Below are positions 7,085 through 16,645 of a stretch of 64,000 bases of DNA, one piece after another. Under the pieces are notes generated by a model. It searched no databases, was not told where the DNA came from, and saw nothing but the letters and a program-made list of their open reading frames with translations. Within the stretch, counting starts at the first letter, position 1. The number at the start of each line of letters is the position of its first letter. This DNA comes from Nonomuraea gerenzanensis (GTDB lineage Bacteria; Actinomycetota; Actinomycetes; Streptosporangiales; Streptosporangiaceae). Both the position numbers and the translations under genes were made by a program. The stretch covers positions 7,812,001-7,876,000 of the forward strand of contig NZ_CP084058.1 of assembly GCF_020215645.1 (NCBI RefSeq). The letters are read 5' to 3'.

Positions 7085-8686
7085 ATGGACATCCTCTTCC
7101 GAGGCGGGCGCGTCTTCACCCCGCAGGGCGTGGCGGCGACGGCCGTGCTGGTGCGCGACGGCGTCATCGCCGCCGTCGGCCCGGAGCGGGAGCTGGCGCG
7201 GCAGCCGCACGAGACGGTGGATCTGGACGGCGCTCTGCTGACGCCCGGTTTCACCGACGCGCACCTGCATCCGGTTCAGGCCGGGCTCGAACGCGCCAAG
7301 TGCGATTTGTCAGAGATATTCGGACTTGACGCTTACCTGGAAAAGATCGCCGACTATGCCGCAAACAATCTTGATAAAGAGTGGATCGACGGCGGCGGCT
7401 GGGACATGTCAGCATTCCCGGGTGGCCTTCCGCATCGCGAACAGATCGACTTCCTCGACCGTCCCGTCTATCTGATCCAGCGCGACCACCACGCCGCCTG
7501 GGTCAACACCGCCGCTCTCGCCAGGGCCGGCATCACCCGCGACACCCCCGACCCGGCCGACGGCCGCATCGAGCGCGACGCCGCGGGCGAGCCCACCGGG
7601 GTCCTGCACGAGGGCGCCATGGACCTCGTCGGCCTGCTGACCCCCCGCCCGACCGCCCAGGACCTCCAGGACGCGCTGGCGGACGCGGAGCGGCACCTGT
7701 TCTCGCTGGGCATCACGGGCTGGCAGGACGCCATCGTGGGCTCCTACGCGGGCTCCGACGACCAGCTCCCCACCTACGTGGAGGCGGCCCGCTCCGGGCG
7801 GCTGCGGGCCCGCGTGGTGGGCGCGCTGTGGTGGGACCGCACGCGCGGCGCCGAGCAGGTCGAGGACCTGCTGGCCCGCCGGGCCTCCGCCGAGGGGCTC
7901 ACCCGGTTCCGCGCCGGCTCGGTCAAGATCATGCAGGACGGCATCACGGAGAACTTCACGGCCGCGACGCTGGAGCCGTACTGCCTGTGCGGCGGCACCG
8001 GGCTGTCGTACGTGGACCCGGCCAAGCTCAAGGAGTACGTCGCCGAGCTGGACCGGCACGGCTTCCAGGTGCACTTCCACGCCATCGGCGAGCGCGCGGT
8101 GCGCGAGGCGCTCGACAGCTTCGAGGGCACGGACCCGGCCAACCGGCACCACATCGCCCACCTGCAGATCATCGAGCCGTCCGACGTGCCGCGCTTCGCC
8201 GCGCTCGGCGTCACGGCCAACCTGCAGCCGCTGTGGGCCACGCACCACGCCCAGATGGACGAGCTGACGCTGCCCTACCTCGGCGAGCCGCGCTCGTCAT
8301 GGCAGTACCCGTTCGCCGACCTGCTGGCGCACGGCACCCGGTTCTGCGCGGGCAGCGACTGGCCCGTCTCGAACGCCGACCCGCTGCAGGGCATGCACGT
8401 GGCCGTCAACCGCACCGAGCCGGGCGGCTCGGTGCACGCCGGCTACCCGACCGCGCAGACGCCGTTCCTGCCCGGCCAGCGCATCGACCTGGCCACCGCG
8501 ATGACCGCGTACACGGCGGGGTCGGCCTGGATCAACCGCTCACCCGCCGGCATCATCGAGCCGGGCCGCCCGGCCGACCTGGTGGTGCTCGACCGCGACC
8601 CGTTCGAGCTGCCGCCGGCCGAGATCTGGACCACGCGGGTGCGGATGACGTTCGTGGACGGCGAGCCCGTCTTCGAGCGGCGCTGA
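7085..8686 (+). CDS. YtcJ-type amidohydrolase (amidohydrolase family 3)
   Basis: 533 residues, normal for the family. The N-terminal composite domain (GGRVFTPQGVAATAVLVRDG) leads to the metal motif PGFTDAHLHP. Later come HFHAIGERAVREAL, HHIAHLQIIEPSD and the terminal Asp motif AGSDWPVSNADPLQG. Enzymes of this type hydrolyse amide or related bonds in a metal-dependent TIM barrel; many are annotated AepA/YtcJ with unknown substrate. It is cytoplasmic, with no signal peptide. AAGGGAC precedes the ATG. Its place directly behind the FAD oxidoreductase suggests one pathway: deacylation plus oxidation of an amine. A strong terminator follows at 8763-8801. Confidence 0.85.
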   Translation: MDILFRGGRVFTPQGVAATAVLVRDGVIAAVGPERELARQPHETVDLDGALLTPGFTDAHLHPVQAGLERAKCDLSEIFGLDAYLEKIADYAANNLDKEWIDGGGWDMSAFPGGLPHREQIDFLDRPVYLIQRDHHAAWVNTAALARAGITRDTPDPADGRIERDAAGEPTGVLHEGAMDLVGLLTPRPTAQDLQDALADAERHLFSLGITGWQDAIVGSYAGSDDQLPTYVEAARSGRLRARVVGALWWDRTRGAEQVEDLLARRASAEGLTRFRAGSVKIMQDGITENFTAATLEPYCLCGGTGLSYVDPAKLKEYVAELDRHGFQVHFHAIGERAVREALDSFEGTDPANRHHIAHLQIIEPSDVPRFAALGVTANLQPLWATHHAQMDELTLPYLGEPRSSWQYPFADLLAHGTRFCAGSDWPVSNADPLQGMHVAVNRTEPGGSVHAGYPTAQTPFLPGQRIDLATAMTAYTAGSAWINRSPAGIIEPGRPADLVVLDRDPFELPPAEIWTTRVRMTFVDGEPVFERR

Positions 8687-8696
8687 GCACCCGCCG

Positions 8697-8750
8697 GCGC
8701 ACCGCGGGGACCTGGCGCGCGCACTGCGGGGACCGGGCGCGCGCACCGGG
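8697..8750. repeat. 22-bp direct repeat, about 2.5 copies, downstream of the amidohydrolase
   Basis: Units of the form GCGCACYGCGGGGACC begin at 8697 and 8719, with a partial third at 8741. The two full units differ at two positions. They lie between the amidohydrolase stop and the terminator. No function is apparent. Confidence 0.6.
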
Positions 8751-8762
8751 CGGGCCGGACAC

Positions 8763-8801
8763 CACGAAGGGCCCCGGAAGTGACTTCCGGGGCCCTTCGT
8801 G
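8763..8801. terminator. Bidirectional factor-independent terminator
   Basis: A perfect 18-bp inverted repeat (arms 8763-8780 and 8784-8801) closes on a TGA loop. It sits between the convergent amidohydrolase (plus) and rbpA (minus) genes, 11 bp after the rbpA stop, and can serve both. Confidence 0.85.
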
Positions 8802-8811
8802 ATCGCCTGTA

Positions 8812-9156
8812 CTACCAGGGGGACTTGTTGTTGCGCAGGCGCTCCAGTGCCTCCTCGAGGATCGCCTTGCCGTCCTTGTCGCTCCTGCGCTCCTTCACGT
8901 AAGCCAGGTGCGTCTTGTACGGCTCGTTCTTCGGCGGGGCAGGCGGCGCCGACTCGTCCTGTCCGGCAGGGAGGCCGCAACGGGGACAGTCCCACGTCTC
9001 GGGGACCGCCGCGTCACTGGCGAAACTGGGGCGCGTCTCGTGCATGTTGGCGCACCAGAACGAGACCCGCACTCTCGGAGCCGCCTCGCCGCGCTCGGCC
9101 TCCCCCATCGGGCCGGCGCCGACTCGGCTGCCACGGATCGCGTTGCCACTACCCAC
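8812..9156 (-). CDS. rbpA: RNA polymerase-binding protein RbpA
   Basis: 114 residues, the usual length. RbpA binds the principal sigma factor and core RNA polymerase and stabilises the open promoter complex in actinobacteria. Visible are the basic N-terminal tail, the core with WCANMHETRPSF and WDCPRCGLPAGQ, and the sigma-interaction helix ending in EEALERLRNN. Relatives read CANGHE where this protein has CANMHE, a small oddity beside a cysteine. The GTG start has GCGAGGAG upstream. It is the last gene after secG; the 73-bp gap carries a weak CCCCG/CGGGG hairpin, so it may have its own promoter. Confidence 0.95.
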   Translation of the reverse strand: MGSGNAIRGSRVGAGPMGEAERGEAAPRVRVSFWCANMHETRPSFASDAAVPETWDCPRCGLPAGQDESAPPAPPKNEPYKTHLAYVKERRSDKDGKAILEEALERLRNNKSPW

Positions 9157-9229
9157 GGATGAACTCCTCGCTCGATCGCCCCGCGTACAGACACGGGGGG
9201 AGAATCACTGTCACGCGTTGACTTGTTGC

Positions 9230-9460
9230 TCAGGGCCTCATGAGCAGGCCGAGAGCGATGATGCAGACGAACCAGATCGTGCCCGTGATCACGGTCAGCC
9301 GGTCGAGGTTGCGCTCCACCACCGAGGAACCACCGAAGTTCGACGAGAAACCGCCGCCGAACATGTCAGACAGGCCACCACCCTTGCCCTTGTGGAGCAG
9401 GACGAGCAGGATCATGAGAAGGCTCGCCAGGATGAGGGCGATGGAGATTCCGATTTCCAC
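9230..9460 (-). CDS. secG: Preprotein translocase subunit SecG
   Basis: 76 residues. SecG is the small auxiliary subunit of the SecYEG channel and aids SecA-driven export. It has two membrane helices (IALILASLLMILLVLL and VITGTIWFVCIIALGLL), and between them the conserved glycine-rich segment HKGKGGGLSDMFGGG. The gene lies 99 bp after tpiA on the same strand, the standard actinobacterial order gap-pgk-tpiA-secG. Confidence 0.95.
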   Translation of the reverse strand: MEIGISIALILASLLMILLVLLHKGKGGGLSDMFGGGFSSNFGGSSVVERNLDRLTVITGTIWFVCIIALGLLMRP

Positions 9461-9559
9461 GGTATGCCTGTTCCTTCAATGCTCTGTTACGCGTGACGAT
9501 TCAGACTTGCCTCTTGAGGGTACGACCTGATGTCAAGTCGCACCCCCGGAACGGCTCAG

Positions 9560-10342
9560 TTAGCCGGGCATATCGGAGAATCGACAGATCTTCGCGAACT
9601 CATCGGCGTCGATGCTGGCGCCTCCCACGAGGGCGCCATCGACATCCGGCTGAGCCATGATCCCCTTGATATTGCCTGACTTGACCGAGCCACCGTAAAG
9701 GATACGGACCCCAGAGGCCACTTCGGCGTCGTAGAGCTCAGCGAGTCTCACCCGCAACGCTCCACACGCCTCCTGGGCGTCCTCCGGGGTGGCCACCTCG
9801 CCGGTGCCGATCGCCCACACCGGCTCGTAGGCCACCACTATCGATTTTGCCTGCTCGGCGCTGATTTTGCGCAGCGCGCCGTCGAGTTGGGCGAGACAGT
9901 GCGCGATGTGGCCCCCCGCTTGACGCACCGCGAGCTGCTCGCCCACGCACAGGATGGGCGCCAGCGAGTGCCGGTAGGCGGCCTGCACCTTGGCGTTGAT
10001 CAGGTCCTCGTCCTCGCCGTGGTACTGCCGGCGCTCGGAGTGCCCGATCGTCACGTACGTGCAGCCCAGCTTGGCCAGCATGGCGCCCGACACCTCACCG
10101 GTGTAGGCGCCGGCGTCGTGCTGGGACAGGTCCTGGGCGCCGTAGACGATCCTGAGCTTGTCGCCGTCGACCAGGGTCTGGACGCTGCGCAGGTCGGTGA
10201 AGGGCGGCAGGACGGCGACCTCGACCTTGTCGAAGTCCTTGTCGTTGAGCGCGAAGGCCAGCTTCTGGACCAGCTTGATGGCCTCGAAGTGGTTGAGGTT
10301 CATCTTCCAGTTGCCGGCGATGAGCGGCTTGCGCTGGGTCAA
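9560..10342 (-). CDS. tpiA: Triosephosphate isomerase
   Basis: 260 residues. The enzyme interconverts dihydroxyacetone phosphate and glyceraldehyde 3-phosphate in glycolysis and gluconeogenesis. Catalytic residues are visible: Lys13 in NWKMN, His101 in IGHSERR and Glu173 in [11 protein letters not shown], plus the phosphate loop [11 protein letters not shown]. The start is TTG at 10342, directly after the pgk stop (TAGTTG, no gap), with GGAGG 5 nt upstream, so expression is coupled to pgk. Confidence 0.97.
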   Translation of the reverse strand: MTQRKPLIAGNWKMNLNHFEAIKLVQKLAFALNDKDFDKVEVAVLPPFTDLRSVQTLVDGDKLRIVYGAQDLSQHDAGAYTGEVSGAMLAKLGCTYVTIGHSERRQYHGEDEDLINAKVQAAYRHSLAPILCVGEQLAVRQAGGHIAHCLAQLDGALRKISAEQAKSIVVAYEPVWAIGTGEVATPEDAQEACGALRVRLAELYDAEVASGVRILYGGSVKSGNIKGIMAQPDVDGALVGGASIDADEFAKICRFSDMPG

Positions 10343-11530
10343 CTAGTCCTCCAGAGCCGCGAGTCCGGGAAGGGTCTTGCCCTCAAGGTATTCGAGACTG
10401 GCCCCGCCGCCGGTGGAGATGTGCGAGAACCCGTCCTCGGGCAGCCCGAGCTTGCGCACCGCCGCCGCCGAGTCGCCCCCGCCCACCACGGTGAAGGCCT
10501 CGGAGCCGATCAGCGCCTCGGCCACCGCCCTGGTGCCGCCGGAGAACGCGTCGAACTCGAACACGCCCATCGGCCCGTTCCAGAACACGGTGCGGGCGTC
10601 GGCCAGCTTGGCGGCGAACAGCTCGCGGGTCTTCGGCCCGATGTCCAGGCCCTCCCGGTCGGCCGGGATGGCGGTGGCCTCCACCACGTCGTGCTCGGCG
10701 TCGGCGGCGAAGGTGACCGCCGCCAGCACGTCCACGGGCAGCACGAGCTCCACCCCGCGCTGCCCGGCCTCCTCCAGGAAGCCGCGCACCTGGTCGAGCT
10801 GGTCCTCCTGGAGCAGGGACTTCCCGACCTCGTGGCCCTGCGCCTTGAGGAACGTGTACGCCATGCCGCCGCCGATCAGCAGCCGGTCGACCTTGGTCAG
10901 CAGGTTGGCGATGACGCCGAGCTTGTCGGAGACCTTGGCGCCGCCCAGCACGACCACGTAGGGCCGCTCGGTGTCCTCGGTCAGCTTCCGCAGCACCTCG
11001 ACCTCGGCCACCACGAGCCCGCCCGCCGCGTGCGGCAGCAGCCCGGGCACGTCGTAGACGCTGGCGTGCTTGCGGTGCACCGCGCCGAAGCCGTCGCCGA
11101 CGTACAGCTCGGCCAGCCCGGCCAGCTTCGCCGCGAACTCGCCCCGCACGGCGTCGTCCTTGGACTCCTCGCCCGGCTCGTAGCGGAGGTTCTCCAGCAG
11201 GGCCACCTGGCCGTCCTGGAGGGCCTCCACCGTGCTCCGGGCACTGTCGCCGACCACGTCGGTGGCGAAGGCCACGTCCTGGCCGAGCAGCTCGCCGAGG
11301 CGCGCCGCCACGGGCCGCAGCGAGTACTTCGGGTTGACCTGGCCCTTGGGCCTGCCCAGGTGGGCGCAGACGACGACCCGCGCGCCGCGCTCCACCAGGG
11401 TCTTGATGGTCGGCACCGACGCGCGGATGCGGCCGTCGTCGGTGATCGTCTCCCCGTCGAGGGGGACGTTGAGGTCGGCGCGCACGAGCACGCGCCGCCC
11501 CTTCACGTCGAGATCGTCGAGCGTGCGCAT
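10343..11530 (-). CDS. pgk: Phosphoglycerate kinase
   Basis: 395 residues. The enzyme transfers phosphate from 1,3-bisphosphoglycerate to ADP in glycolysis. Seen are [13 protein letters not shown], the basic substrate patch with [19 protein letters not shown], the hinge and ADP site [22 protein letters not shown] and the terminal GGGDSAAA with [14 protein letters not shown] prefer the ATG at 11530 (MRTLDDLD) over that at 11536, because GGGAG is 7 nt from the former and only 1 nt from the latter. It lies 26 bp after gap and abuts tpiA. Confidence 0.96.
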   Translation of the reverse strand: MRTLDDLDVKGRRVLVRADLNVPLDGETITDDGRIRASVPTIKTLVERGARVVVCAHLGRPKGQVNPKYSLRPVAARLGELLGQDVAFATDVVGDSARSTVEALQDGQVALLENLRYEPGEESKDDAVRGEFAAKLAGLAELYVGDGFGAVHRKHASVYDVPGLLPHAAGGLVVAEVEVLRKLTEDTERPYVVVLGGAKVSDKLGVIANLLTKVDRLLIGGGMAYTFLKAQGHEVGKSLLQEDQLDQVRGFLEEAGQRGVELVLPVDVLAAVTFAADAEHDVVEATAIPADREGLDIGPKTRELFAAKLADARTVFWNGPMGVFEFDAFSGGTRAVAEALIGSEAFTVVGGGDSAAAVRKLGLPEDGFSHISTGGGASLEYLEGKTLPGLAALED

Positions 11531-11556
11531 GCTCATGCTCCCGTTCAGCCGGACGC

Positions 11557-12612
<1,056 letters not shown>

Positions 12613-12625
12613 TTATCGGACCCAA

Positions 12626-12641
12626 ATTGGTTTAGACCACT
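12626..12641. promoter_or_regulatory. Candidate DasR-responsive element (dre) upstream of gap
   Basis: Read on the minus strand the 16-mer is AGTGGTCTAAACCAAT. The dre consensus for the GntR-family regulator DasR, as I know it from Streptomyces, is AGTGGTCTAGACCACT, so 14 of 16 bases agree. The inner dyad TGGT/ACCA is intact. A minus-strand TAAGGT that could be a -10 element follows, and the site falls where the -35 would be, which suits repression of the gap operon. Recognition by DasR is inferred. Confidence 0.5.
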
Positions 12642-12745
12642 GCAGGTCCCACGGTGTGAATCACCGTTCTGGCGGCACGTTTTGCGAGGTTCGAGTAAAG
12701 TGCCCGACTCGTCGGAGTAAATTCGTGCATTCTCTGGGGGCTGAG

Positions 12746-13387
12746 ATGTCACATAAGCGGTCCGGCCTACTCTCGGGGCTGATCGTGGGGCTGCTCGCCG
12801 CGCTCCTGTGCGCGGCGGGCCTGGGGGCGGCCATCCTGTTCCAGCAGCGCCTGCCCAGCGCCGTCATGTCGTTCGGCGGCGGGCTGCCCGTCTCGCTGGC
12901 GCTGTCGCTGCTGATCGCCGTCGTGGTGGCGCTCGCGATCGGCGCCGTCCGCCCGCGCAGCCTCACCCTGCTCCCCGTCGCCGCCCTGTACGCGGGCGGC
13001 GCCGTGGCGGCCGGCCAGGTGACGGGCAAGGCCGTCATGGACGGCGCCGCCCTGCGCACCCCCGGCCGCCCCTCCGTCGAGGTGGGGGACGTCACGCTGG
13101 AGAACTTCAACGCGGGCCTGGGGGACGCCCTGTCGTTGTACCGGGGCGCGCTGACGGAGACCTGGGCGGCCTGGCTGTGCATCGCCGTGGCGGCCCTGGC
13201 GGCCCTCGCCCTGGTCACCCTGCGCGTCGTCCGCGTCCGCCGCGCCCAGCGCGCCGAGGCGGCCACGCGGGCGGAGGCGGAGGCGGAGCAGGAGCCGGAG
13301 TACCGGGCTCCCTTCGAGCCCGCCCAGCAACCCGCCCCCAAGCCCTCAGCCGACCTCTTCACCCCCCGCGACCCGGCCAGGGACTGA
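12746..13387 (+). CDS. Small integral membrane protein of unknown function
   Basis: 213 residues. Membrane segments are visible at roughly 9-33 (SGLLSGLIVGLLAALLCAAG), 45-70, 73-90 and 140-163 (TWAAWLCIAVAALAALALVT). A charged cytoplasmic tail rich in Arg, Ala, Glu and Pro follows (RAQRAEAATRAEAEAEQEPE). No family recognised. The ATG at 12746 has GGGGG 5 nt upstream; an in-frame ATG at 12656 would add an unlikely N-terminus. The gene diverges from gap and is convergent with whiA. Confidence 0.7.
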   Translation: MSHKRSGLLSGLIVGLLAALLCAAGLGAAILFQQRLPSAVMSFGGGLPVSLALSLLIAVVVALAIGAVRPRSLTLLPVAALYAGGAVAAGQVTGKAVMDGAALRTPGRPSVEVGDVTLENFNAGLGDALSLYRGALTETWAAWLCIAVAALAALALVTLRVVRVRRAQRAEAATRAEAEAEQEPEYRAPFEPAQQPAPKPSADLFTPRDPARD

Positions 13388-13541
13388 CCGCCCAGGCGGG
13401 CCGCCGACCCGATTCACCACGCCCACGGTCCACCGTGCGCGCGTCACGGCGCCCCGCCGCCTCCACCGGAGGAGCGTCCCCCTGGACAGGGCCCGGCCAC
13501 GTGCGGCGGGTGGGCCCTCGTGGGCTTGCCGTAACGTCACA

Positions 13542-14522
13542 TCATGGGGAGAGCATGTCGACGGTGAGATTCGCCTCGGTGTTGGGGATGCCCAGATCGG
13601 ACGCCCGCTTGTCGGCCATCGCCAGCAGCCGCCGGATGCGCCCCGCGATGGCATCCTTGGTCAGCGGCGGGTCGGCGATCTGCCCCAGCTCCTCCAGCGA
13701 CGCCTGCTTGTGCTCCACCCGCAGCCGCCCCGCCACCACGAGGTGGTCCGGCGCCTCGTCGCCGAGGATCTCCAGCGCCCGCTGCACCCGCGCGCCCGCC
13801 GCCACCGCCGCCCGCGCCGAGCGCCGCAGGTTGGCGTCGTCGAAGTTGGCCAGCCGGTTCGCGGTGGCGCGCACCTCGCGGCGCATCCGCCGCTCCTCCC
13901 AGGCCAGCACGCTGTCGTGTGCGCCGAGCCGGGTGAGCAGCGCGCTGATCGCGTCGCCGTCGCGCACCACGACCCGGTCCACGCCGCGCACCTCGCGCGC
14001 CTTGGCGTGGATCTTCAGCCGCCGCGCCGACCCCACCAGCGCCAGCGCCGCCTCGGGCCCTGGGCAGGTCACCTCCAGCGACATGGAGCGCCCCGGCTCC
14101 GTCAGCGAGCCGTGCGCCAGGAAGGCGCCGCGCCAGGCCGCCTCCGCGTCGCAGGAGGCTCCCGCCACCACCTGCCGGGGCAGGCCGCGCACCGGGCGGC
14201 CGTGGTTGTCGATCAGACCCGTCTGCCGGGCCAGCGCCTCACCGTCGCGGTAGACGCGCACCACGTAGCGCGAGCCCTTGCGCAGCCCGGCGGGCGCCAG
14301 CACGAGCACCTCCGCCTTGTGGCCGAACACCTCTCCGATGTCCTTGATCAGCCGCCGTGCGGTGGCGTTGGTGTCGAGCTCGGCCTCGATCACGATCCGC
14401 CCGCCCACCAGGTGCAGACCGCTCGCGAACCGCAACAACGTCGAGACCTCCGCCTTCCGGCAGCACGGCTTGAGCACCGGCAGACGGCTCAGCTCGTCTT
14501 TCACCACACCTGTCATCGCCAT
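13542..14522 (-). CDS. whiA: Sporulation/division transcription regulator WhiA
   Basis: 326 residues. WhiA joins an N-terminal LAGLIDADG-like region to a C-terminal helix-turn-helix and, with WhiB, activates ftsZ and other septation genes in Streptomyces. Seen are the start [37 protein letters not shown] text ([17 protein letters not shown]), [16 protein letters not shown] [16 protein letters not shown] with NFDDAN, and the recognition helix region [20 protein letters not shown]. Placed last in uvrC-rapZ-yvcK-whiA, the conserved order. The start has several in-frame options; MAMTG at 14522 or MTG at 14516 are both plausible. Confidence 0.95.
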   Translation of the reverse strand: MAMTGVVKDELSRLPVLKPCCRKAEVSTLLRFASGLHLVGGRIVIEAELDTNATARRLIKDIGEVFGHKAEVLVLAPAGLRKGSRYVVRVYRDGEALARQTGLIDNHGRPVRGLPRQVVAGASCDAEAAWRGAFLAHGSLTEPGRSMSLEVTCPGPEAALALVGSARRLKIHAKAREVRGVDRVVVRDGDAISALLTRLGAHDSVLAWEERRMRREVRATANRLANFDDANLRRSARAAVAAGARVQRALEILGDEAPDHLVVAGRLRVEHKQASLEELGQIADPPLTKDAIAGRIRRLLAMADKRASDLGIPNTEANLTVDMLSP

Positions 14523-14593
14523 GCGTTAGTCCTCTCCCCCATTCAGACCGGCTCCTTCGAGTCTCTCGCACCTTCGCGCCACGCCGACCAGGA

Positions 14594-15736
14594 TCAACGC
14601 TTCGAGAGGAAAATCTCGTCCAGGACGGAGGCAAGACGTCGTGGGTCATGCCTCGGCGAGCCGTCCGCGGCGGCGACGTCGGCCATGACGAGCCGGGCGC
14701 CGAGCGCGGCGGCGGCCTTCTCCAGCGCGTCGGGATCGTCCACGATCCCGGTGTCGGCGAGCACGACGTCGATCGACAGCTCGGGGGCGTGCTGCCGGAG
14801 CACCTCCAGATGCTGCTGGGGGGAGAAGTCGTCGGTCTCGCCCGCCTGCGGGGCGAGGTTGAGCGTGACGAGCCGCCTGGCCTTGGTCGCATGCAGCGCC
14901 CTGGCCAGCTCGGGCACCTTCAGGTGCGGCAGCACGCTGGTGAACCACGACCCGGGCCCGAACACGACCCAGTCGGCCTCCACCACCGCCGCGACCGCCT
15001 CCGGCCGCGCCGGCGGGTCCTCCGGCACCAGCGAGATGGCCTGCACCCGCCCGGGGGTCAGGGCGCACGCCACCTGCCCGCGTACGGTGGAGATGACGCC
15101 GTCGAGCTCCACCTCCGCCACGATGTCGAGCGGCACCGAGGCCATCGGCAGCACGCGGCCGTGCGCGCCCAGCAGCCGCCCGACCCAGTCGAGCCCGGCC
15201 ACGGGGTCGCCGAGCAGCTCCCACAGCGCGACGATGAGCAGGTTGCCGACGGCGTGCCCGTGCAGCTCGCCCTCGCTGCGGAAGCGGTGCTGGACGACCT
15301 CGCTCCAGGTGCTGCCCCACTCGTCGTCGCCGCACAGCGCGGCCAGCGCCATGCGCAGGTCACCCGGCGGCAGGACGCCCAGCTCGCGCCGCAGGCGCCC
15401 GCTGGACCCGCCGTCGTCGGCGACGGTGACCACGGCGGTCAACCGGTCGGTGACCATCCGTAATGCCGAAAGGGACGCGTACAGCCCGTGCCCGCCACCC
15501 AGCGCCACCACGGATGGCCCGAACCCCGAATACCGCGGCTGCCCGTCACGCGCCTCCCCGGCCTCCGGCACCCCGGCCACTCCTGCCCGCGCCTCCGGCA
15601 CGCCGGTCTTCCCGCCACGCGCCCGTACGGCTTCGGGCGCGTCACCTTGCTCACCGTGTCGGGCGGGACGCGGCGCAGCTTCCGGACGGCCCTCTACCGG
15701 ATCCGGCAGAGCAGCTTCGACGCCTTCATCGGTCAC
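14594..15736 (-). CDS. yvcK: YvcK/CofD-like UDP-sugar-binding regulator of cell wall metabolism
   Basis: 380 residues. YvcK (GlmR, CuvA) binds UDP-GlcNAc and adjusts carbon flow into peptidoglycan precursors; it is related to CofD but does not make F420. Motifs are VVALGGGHGLYASLSALR, VTVADDGGSSGRLRRELG, PPGDLRMALAAL, and GNLLIVALWELLGD. The first 70 residues are a Pro/Ala/Gly/Arg-rich extension (GVEAALPDPVEGRPEAAPRP) before the conserved start near SVVALGG, longer than usual. The GTG at 15736 overlaps the rapZ stop by 4 bp (GTGA), indicating coupling. Confidence 0.93.
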   Translation of the reverse strand: MTDEGVEAALPDPVEGRPEAAPRPARHGEQGDAPEAVRARGGKTGVPEARAGVAGVPEAGEARDGQPRYSGFGPSVVALGGGHGLYASLSALRMVTDRLTAVVTVADDGGSSGRLRRELGVLPPGDLRMALAALCGDDEWGSTWSEVVQHRFRSEGELHGHAVGNLLIVALWELLGDPVAGLDWVGRLLGAHGRVLPMASVPLDIVAEVELDGVISTVRGQVACALTPGRVQAISLVPEDPPARPEAVAAVVEADWVVFGPGSWFTSVLPHLKVPELARALHATKARRLVTLNLAPQAGETDDFSPQQHLEVLRQHAPELSIDVVLADTGIVDDPDALEKAAAALGARLVMADVAAADGSPRHDPRRLASVLDEIFLSKR

Positions 15737-16599
15737 TCCCGCCCCACATCCCGGTGGCTCACCTGGACCTCCATCCCGCGGTCACGCAGCCGGGCGGCCA
15801 CCTGCTCGGCCATGGCCACGCTGCGGTGCTTGCCACCCGTGCAGCCGACCGCCAGCGTCGCGTAGCTCTTGCCCTCGCGCGTGTATCCGGCCGCGACCAC
15901 CTCCAGGACCTCCTCGTACGCGTCGAGGAACTCCTTGGCACCCGGCTGCCCGAGCACGTAGTCGCTGACCGCGGGGTCGAGCCCGTTCATCGGCCGCAGC
16001 TCGGGCACCCAGTGCGGGTTGGGCAGGAACCGGCAGTCGACCACGAGGTCGGCGTCGACCGGCAGGCCGTACTTGAACCCGAAGGACACGACGTTGAGCC
16101 GCAGCCCCGGCCGGTCCTCGCCGCCGAAGTAGGCGACGATCTTGTTGCGCAGGTCGTGCACGTTGTGCGTGGAGGTGTCGATCACCAGGTCGGCGTTGGC
16201 CCGCACCTCGCGCAGGATCCCCCGCTCGCGGGCGATGCCGTCGACCAGCCGCCCCTCGCCCTGCAGGGGGTGCGGCCTGCGCACGTTCTCGAACCTGCGC
16301 ACCAGCTCCTCGTCGCTGGCCTCCAGGAACACGACGCGCACGCGCACGCCGCGCCCTTCCAGCTCCTCGATGGCCGCGTTGAGGTCGGTGGTGAAGGCCA
16401 GGCTGCGCACGTCGACCACGGCCGCGACCTTGTCGGCGGCCAGCTTGACCTTGCCGGCCTCCTCCGCCATGGCGAACAGCAGCCCGGGCGGCAGGTTGTC
16501 GATGACGAACCAGCCCAGGTCTTCTAGGGCCTTGGCCGCGGTGCTGCGCCCCGCCCCGGACATGCCGGTGACGATGACGAACGCGGGCTCGGTGCTCAT
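15733..16599 (-). CDS. rapZ: RapZ family RNase adaptor / nucleotide-binding protein
   Basis: 288 residues. In enteric bacteria RapZ controls glucosamine-6-phosphate synthase through small RNAs; the actinobacterial role is less clear. The N-terminal P-loop reads GMSGAGRST, with Arg in place of the usual Lys, as in other actinobacterial members. ALEDLGWFVIDNLPP, VVDVRSLAFT, FLEASDEELVRRFENVRRPHPL (split here), FGFKYGLP and AVGCTGGKHRSVAMAE are all present. Start at 16599 (MSTEPAF), with GAGGTGGGG upstream. Co-transcribed with yvcK and whiA. Confidence 0.94.
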   Translation of the reverse strand: MSTEPAFVIVTGMSGAGRSTAAKALEDLGWFVIDNLPPGLLFAMAEEAGKVKLAADKVAAVVDVRSLAFTTDLNAAIEELEGRGVRVRVVFLEASDEELVRRFENVRRPHPLQGEGRLVDGIARERGILREVRANADLVIDTSTHNVHDLRNKIVAYFGGEDRPGLRLNVVSFGFKYGLPVDADLVVDCRFLPNPHWVPELRPMNGLDPAVSDYVLGQPGAKEFLDAYEEVLEVVAAGYTREGKSYATLAVGCTGGKHRSVAMAEQVAARLRDRGMEVQVSHRDVGRE

Positions 16600-16645
16600 C
16601 GCCCCACCTCGTGGGCGCGGACGACACCCTGGCATCCTGGCGAGA

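Noticed and set aside
16540..16599. RapZ P-loop with Arg in place of Lys as a dead enzyme
   Set aside because: Other actinobacterial RapZ proteins share GxSGAGR, so it is not a local defect.
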